Shown here: positions 59,969 to 64,000 of the stretch, in pieces
How the letters are laid out: the number at the start of each line of letters is the position of its first letter
How positions within the stretch are numbered: position 1 is the stretch's first letter
DNA from: Pedobacter chitinilyticus
GTDB taxonomy: Bacteria > Bacteroidota > Bacteroidia > Sphingobacteriales > Sphingobacteriaceae
NCBI RefSeq assembly: GCF_003313385.1
Contig: NZ_QMHN01000005.1
Span: 279,035 to 343,034 of the forward strand
Length of the DNA stretch: 64,000 bases
Direction of reading: 5' to 3'
Program-made: the position numbers and the translations under genes
The notes under the pieces: model-generated
Told to the model about the DNA's origin: nothing
What the model saw: only the letters and a program-made list of their open reading frames with translations
Databases searched by the model: none

Positions 59969-61225
59969 ATGAGTTTAAGAAAATTAATCGTTAATAAAAC
60001 AATGGCAGCGTTAACAGTATTGTTTACTGTTTTCTCAAGCGCTAATGCCTTTGCTCAAGAAGCAGCTGCAGCCGCTACGGCTAAACCTGTAGACATGGGT
60101 CCGGTACATCAAAATGCATTATTTTATGTACTATTGTTCTTGCTTCTATGTTTATTCATTGCAATTGTAGGGAAAGCATTAAAAGTATATGAATTAACCC
60201 GCGAAACGCAAGGTAAGCCAGAAGGAATCAACTGGAACACTGTAAACGCTGTAATATTTGCTCTATTCTTAGTTGTAGGTCTATACGGTGTATATTGGGA
60301 ATATACGGTGCACGGTACAATGATCTCTCACATGCACGAAGCGGCATCTGAGCACGGTCAACGTATTGATGAGATGTTTAAACTAACATTAATCATTACG
60401 ACTATTGTATTTATTCTTACGCATATTGTTCTTTTTGCATTCGCTTATTTCTACAGAGCTTCTGATAAAAGAAAAGCTTATTACTACCCTCATAATAATA
60501 CCATTGAGAAAATTTGGACAATCGTTCCTGCTTTGGTGTTGACTTTATTGGTGTTGAAAGGTTTCTTGACTTGGAGATCTATTTTCTACAAAGTTGAAGA
60601 TCCTAAGAACAGAGCAATTAACATCGAGGTAACTTCATCTCAGTTCTTATGGGAAATTCGTTACCCAGGAACTGATGCTATTGTAGGTAAGAAAAACTAT
60701 AAGTTGATTACCGCTATCAATAGCTTAGGTATCGATTTTAAAGATAAAAACAGTTTAGACGATTTAATGGCTGAGGAAATTGTGATTCCTGTGAACAAGC
60801 CAGTTCGTTTTATCTTGACTAGTAAAGATGTTATTCACAGTTTTTACATGCCTCACTTCAGGGTACAATTAAACACTGTACCAGGTATGACCTCATATTT
60901 TGAGTTTACACCTACTATTACTACTGAGGAAATGAAAACTAAGCTTAATGATCCTAAGTTCAACTATATTTTATTGTGTGCTAAAATTTGTGGAGCCAAC
61001 CACTTTAACATGCAGAAAAATGTAAGGGTTGTAAGTGAAAAGGAATATCAAGAGTGGTTGACTAAACAAACACCTTATTTAACCAACGACTTAAGAAAGG
61101 CATTTAATTTGCCAGTTCCAGTAGAAGCGGCTGCACCAGCAGCTACTGAAGCTCCTGCTGACACAACGGCAACAGCTGCTAAAGTAGCATTAGATGTAAA
61201 GAACCAATTAGCTTTAAAAAAATAA
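59969..61225 (+). CDS. coxB: Cytochrome c oxidase subunit II
   Basis: A protein of 418 residues. Signal peptide ('FSSANAFAQ'), three membrane segments (about 50-70, 90-110, 140-162), then a helix 'IEKIWTIVPALVLTLLVLKGF' and the cupredoxin domain. The CuA site is complete: 'HSFYMPHFRVQLNTVPGM' and 'CAKICGANHFNM' (Cys, Cys, His, Met). No fused heme c domain is present. The Ala/Thr-rich tail is long. It passes electrons to subunit I. It lies 21 bases before coxA. Confidence 0.95.
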   Translation: MSLRKLIVNKTMAALTVLFTVFSSANAFAQEAAAAATAKPVDMGPVHQNALFYVLLFLLLCLFIAIVGKALKVYELTRETQGKPEGINWNTVNAVIFALFLVVGLYGVYWEYTVHGTMISHMHEAASEHGQRIDEMFKLTLIITTIVFILTHIVLFAFAYFYRASDKRKAYYYPHNNTIEKIWTIVPALVLTLLVLKGFLTWRSIFYKVEDPKNRAINIEVTSSQFLWEIRYPGTDAIVGKKNYKLITAINSLGIDFKDKNSLDDLMAEEIVIPVNKPVRFILTSKDVIHSFYMPHFRVQLNTVPGMTSYFEFTPTITTEEMKTKLNDPKFNYILLCAKICGANHFNMQKNVRVVSEKEYQEWLTKQTPYLTNDLRKAFNLPVPVEAAAPAATEAPADTTATAAKVALDVKNQLALKK

Positions 61226-61246
61226 TAATACTGGAAAAACCTTATT

Positions 61247-63118
61247 ATGTCAACAATATCATTACACGATACACACCACGACGATCATGGACATGGCCAT
61301 CACCATGAAACGTTCTTAACTAAATACGTATTTAGTCAAGATCACAAAATGATTGCCAAGCAGTTTTTGATAACTGGTATCATCATGGCAGTTATAGCAA
61401 TGCTCCTATCTATTTTATTTAGGATTCAATTAGCTTGGCCAGATAAATCTTTTCCATTATTAGAAACATTTTTAGGTAAATGGGCTGAAGGTGGAAGAAT
61501 AAAGCCAGATTTTTTCTTGGCTTTGGTAACCATTCACGGTACCATCATGGTATTCTTTGTATTAACTGCTGGTTTAAGTGGTACTTTTAGTAACCTTTTA
61601 ATCCCATTGCAGATTGGTGCTAGAGATATGGCCTCACCATTTCTGAACATGCTTTCTTATTGGTTCTTCCTAACTGCATGTTTAGTGATGATGGGATCTT
61701 TCTTTACGCAAACGGGACCTGCAAGTGCTGGTTGGACAATTTATCCTCCGCTCTCAGCAGTACCTAAAGCTATGCCAGGTTCTCAAATAGGTATGACCTT
61801 GTGGTTAATTAGTATGGTTCTTTTCGTAGCATCATCTTTAATGGGTGGTATCAACTATGTAAGTACCATCTTAAACATGCGTACAAAAGGAATGGACCTT
61901 TGGAAAATGCCTTTAACCATTTGGGCTTTGTTCTTAACTGCTGTTTTGGGTATTTTATCGTTCCCTGTATTGGTAGCGGGTGTGGTACTTTTAGTATTCG
62001 ACCGTAGCTTTGGTACAAGTTTCTATTTATCAGATTTAGTATTTGGTACTCAGATTTTACCTAACGAAGGTGGTTCTCCAATTTTGTGGCAACACTTATT
62101 CTGGTTCTTAGGTCACCCTGAGGTATATATCGTAATCATGCCTGCTTTGGGTATTTCTTCAGAGATTATCTCTGTAAATGCTAGAAAGCCAATCTTTGGT
62201 TACCACGCGATGGTTTATTCATTAATGGGTATTACCATTCTATCATTCATCGTTTGGGGTCACCACATGTTTGTAACTGGTATGAACCCGTTATTGGGCG
62301 GTGTGTTTATGATCACGACATTGATCATTGCGGTACCATCAGCGGTAAAAACCTTTAACTATTTAGCTACTTTATGGAGAGGTAATATAAGATTTACACC
62401 AGCGATGTTATTCGCTATCGGTTTGGTATCTTTCTTCATCTCTGGTGGTTTAACTGGTATCTTCTTGGGTAATGCTTCGTTAGATATTAACTTACACGAT
62501 ACTTACTTTGTAGTAGCTCACTTCCACTTGGTAATGGGTTCTGCAGCTATTTTCGGGATGTTGGCTGGTGTTTACCACTGGTTTCCTAAAATGTTTGGTA
62601 GAATGATGAATCCTAAGTTGGCTTATTTGCACTTCTGGGTAACTTTCATCTGTGCTTACTTGGTATTCTTCCCGCTACACTTCTTAGGTTTAGATGGTGT
62701 ACCTCGTCGTTACTATGCATTTACTGAGTTTGAGTTCATGAACAAATGGTTAACCGTTAACGTATTTGTAACATGGTCTGCAATTGTAGCAGCATTGGCT
62801 CAAGTAGCTTTCTTGTTTAATTTCTTCTATTCAATTTTTAGAGGTAAGAAAGCTCCTCAAAACCCATGGGATGCGAATACTTTAGAGTGGACTACTCCAG
62901 TAGAGCATTTACACGGAAACTGGCCAGGAGAAATCCCAACAGTATACCGTTGGCCATATGACTATAGCAAGCCAGGAGCAGAGAAAGACTTTATTCCTCA
63001 AACTGTTCCTTTCTCTCAAACAATGAGCTCTAACTTACCTCATGACTTTGAGGGTAACGAAGAAGCAGAGCGTATACAAAAAGAATGGGAAGCTAAAAAT
63101 AAGCCAGTGCAAGAATAA
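61247..63118 (+). CDS. coxA: Cytochrome c oxidase subunit I
   Basis: A protein of 623 residues with 12 or more helices, the heme-copper oxidase catalytic subunit. Metal ligands are visible: heme a His in 'TIHGTIMVFF', CuB His and the His-Tyr pair in 'WFLGHPEVYI', CuB His-His in 'WGHHMFVTGM', and heme a3/a His in 'VVAHFHLVMG'. The N-terminus is a striking His/Asp-rich tag ('HDTHHDDHGHGHHHE', about residues 7-21), which may bind metal. It reduces oxygen and pumps protons; co-location with act genes fits the ACIII-oxidase supercomplex. Confidence 0.96.
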   Translation: MSTISLHDTHHDDHGHGHHHETFLTKYVFSQDHKMIAKQFLITGIIMAVIAMLLSILFRIQLAWPDKSFPLLETFLGKWAEGGRIKPDFFLALVTIHGTIMVFFVLTAGLSGTFSNLLIPLQIGARDMASPFLNMLSYWFFLTACLVMMGSFFTQTGPASAGWTIYPPLSAVPKAMPGSQIGMTLWLISMVLFVASSLMGGINYVSTILNMRTKGMDLWKMPLTIWALFLTAVLGILSFPVLVAGVVLLVFDRSFGTSFYLSDLVFGTQILPNEGGSPILWQHLFWFLGHPEVYIVIMPALGISSEIISVNARKPIFGYHAMVYSLMGITILSFIVWGHHMFVTGMNPLLGGVFMITTLIIAVPSAVKTFNYLATLWRGNIRFTPAMLFAIGLVSFFISGGLTGIFLGNASLDINLHDTYFVVAHFHLVMGSAAIFGMLAGVYHWFPKMFGRMMNPKLAYLHFWVTFICAYLVFFPLHFLGLDGVPRRYYAFTEFEFMNKWLTVNVFVTWSAIVAALAQVAFLFNFFYSIFRGKKAPQNPWDANTLEWTTPVEHLHGNWPGEIPTVYRWPYDYSKPGAEKDFIPQTVPFSQTMSSNLPHDFEGNEEAERIQKEWEAKNKPVQE

Positions 63119-63151
63119 GCACTGAGCCGAGCTTTGTCTAAAATATGTAAT

Positions 63152-63196
63152 AAGGTATCTGCAAAGTGTTTTAACATTTACAGGTACCTTATTTTT
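63152..63196 (+). terminator. Intrinsic terminator after coxA
   Basis: AAGGTATCTG (63152-63161) and CAGGTACCTT (63181-63190) pair with one G-U wobble; the loop is 19 bases and ATTTTTATAA follows. It may reduce but not abolish read-through into ctaA. Confidence 0.7.
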
Positions 63197-63216
63197 ATAA
63201 ATCTATCACATATTCA

Positions 63217-64000
63217 ATGATTGCTAAATCTGAAAGTAGATTTATTAGAATAAATTTAATTACCATTATTGCCACTTTGGTGGTTATTTTGGCGGGAGGT
63301 ATTGTTCGTAGTACAGGTTCAGGTATGGGCTGTCCAGACTGGCCTAAATGCTTTGATCAATATATTCCACCCACTTCCGTTAAACAGCTTCCTCCAGATT
63401 ACGAAACGAAGTACGTAGAAGGAAGGAAAAAGAAAAATGAGAAGTTTGCCAAATACTTGGAAAGTATGGGCAAGCACCAATTAGCAGATAGTATCAGAAA
63501 AGATCAATCAATATTGGTGCATGAAGAGTTTAATGCCGCAAAAACGTGGACAGAATATGTCAACCGGCTTACGGGTGCAATTCTAGGTATCTTACTTTTG
63601 TTAACTGCAATTTTTTCATTTGCATACAAGAAAAAGGCCAAGCGAATTATTGTACTTAGCTGGTTGAATATCCTTGTTGTAGGCTATCAAGCTTGGTTAG
63701 GTTCCATTGTCGTATCTACTAACTTAACACAATGGGTAGTAACAGTACATATGCTGTTAGCCCTGGTTATTTTAGGAATTGCTATTTATACCTACAACTA
63801 TGCTAAACAGCTGCATAAAGAGCCAACGGTAATCATGTATCGTATCATGTGGTTGAAAGGGTTTTTGTTGTTTACCATCGTTATTTCTATCCTACAAATT
63901 ATTTTGGGAACAGAAGTTAGGGAAGCCGTAGACAGCATTGCAAAGTCACTTCAATACAATGGACGAAATACGTGGGTAGGCAAAATAGGTAGCGTATTCT
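63217..64000 (+). CDS. ctaA: Heme A synthase (COX15/CtaA family), 3' end beyond window
   Basis: The frame is open from the ATG at 63217 to the window end (261 codons). Signatures: 'GGIVRSTGSGMGCPDWPKCF' (about 28-47) with the Cys pair, 'WTEYVNRLTGAILGILLLL' (about 112-130), 'GYQAWLGSIVVSTNLTQWVVTVHMLLALVILG' (about 157-188) and 'QIILGTEVRE' (about 226-236). It turns heme O into heme A for the oxidase encoded just upstream. A charged insert (about 50-105, 'GRKKKNEKFAKYLESMGKHQ') follows the first helix, as in the Bacteroidota long form. Confidence 0.93.
   Translation, partial: MIAKSESRFIRINLITIIATLVVILAGGIVRSTGSGMGCPDWPKCFDQYIPPTSVKQLPPDYETKYVEGRKKKNEKFAKYLESMGKHQLADSIRKDQSILVHEEFNAAKTWTEYVNRLTGAILGILLLLTAIFSFAYKKKAKRIIVLSWLNILVVGYQAWLGSIVVSTNLTQWVVTVHMLLALVILGIAIYTYNYAKQLHKEPTVIMYRIMWLKGFLLFTIVISILQIILGTEVREAVDSIAKSLQYNGRNTWVGKIGSVF

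Overview
The window comes from a Bacteroidota genome, most likely Sphingobacteriaceae and Pedobacter-like. This assignment is inferred from gene content and signals, not from a database match. The pointers are a type IX secretion (T9SS) C-terminal sorting tail, the gliding lipoprotein GldB, the alternative complex III (Act) operon fused to a caa3-type oxidase operon, many secreted proteins cut after 'FAQ'/'LAQ', almost no Shine-Dalgarno sequences, and several TAnnTTTG promoter -7 elements. The sequence is AT-rich. Many intergenic gaps hold short palindromic repeats. No phage, plasmid, IS transposase, CRISPR array or classical defence island is visible. Most of the window is core chromosome.

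Layout. 1-6359: two tandem minus-strand genes for very large secreted right-handed beta-helix proteins; the first is cut by the window edge, and the two share a 159-bp identical block. 6666-9018: a DisA-N/DAC-like putative cyclic-dinucleotide synthase, a tiny membrane protein and a double-META lipoprotein. 9327-14448: a threonine operon thrA-thrB-thrC (minus strand) preceded by a leader peptide rich in Ile and Thr codons, an antiterminator arm and an intrinsic terminator, that is, a textbook attenuator. 14597-24416: a GNAT, gcvT, a ComB-like phosphatase, a Tat-exported phospholipase C, a patatin, gldB, an outer-membrane barrel protein and nadE. 24800-30502: lspA paralogue 1, lnt, a PH/SHOCT protein coupled to rsmI, serS and a YceI-like protein. 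30766-35431: a porin plus YceI pair, two tandem small membrane proteins, a SIMPL protein and a DUF1080 glycan-active protein. 36022-40405: ileS, a DksA-like protein and lspA paralogue 2, packed as one operon. 40488-45554: small membrane proteins, a GNAT, a frameshifted DUF4269 gene, an MMPL/RND transporter, dgkA and recO.

45572-48850 is the most accessory-looking part: a promoter, a tRNA fragment, two identical tRNA-Val(TAC) genes, a GIY-YIG nuclease pseudogene broken by several frameshifts, and three tandem paralogous secreted proteins with a tail-fibre-like N-terminal motif. 48886-51404: a fosmidomycin-resistance-type MFS transporter and a bacterial deoxyhypusine-synthase-like protein. 51659-64000: the aerobic respiratory chain, actA-B-C-D-E-F followed by cytochrome c oxidase subunits II and I and the start of heme A synthase (ctaA). 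Together these pass electrons from menaquinol through the heme c subunits to oxygen.

The best-supported noteworthy finds are the thr attenuator with its unannotated leader peptide, the DAC-like protein with an altered RHR motif, the two reconstructed broken genes (DUF4269 and GIY-YIG), and the nested palindromic repeats. I found no clear multi-gene system that looks wholly undescribed.
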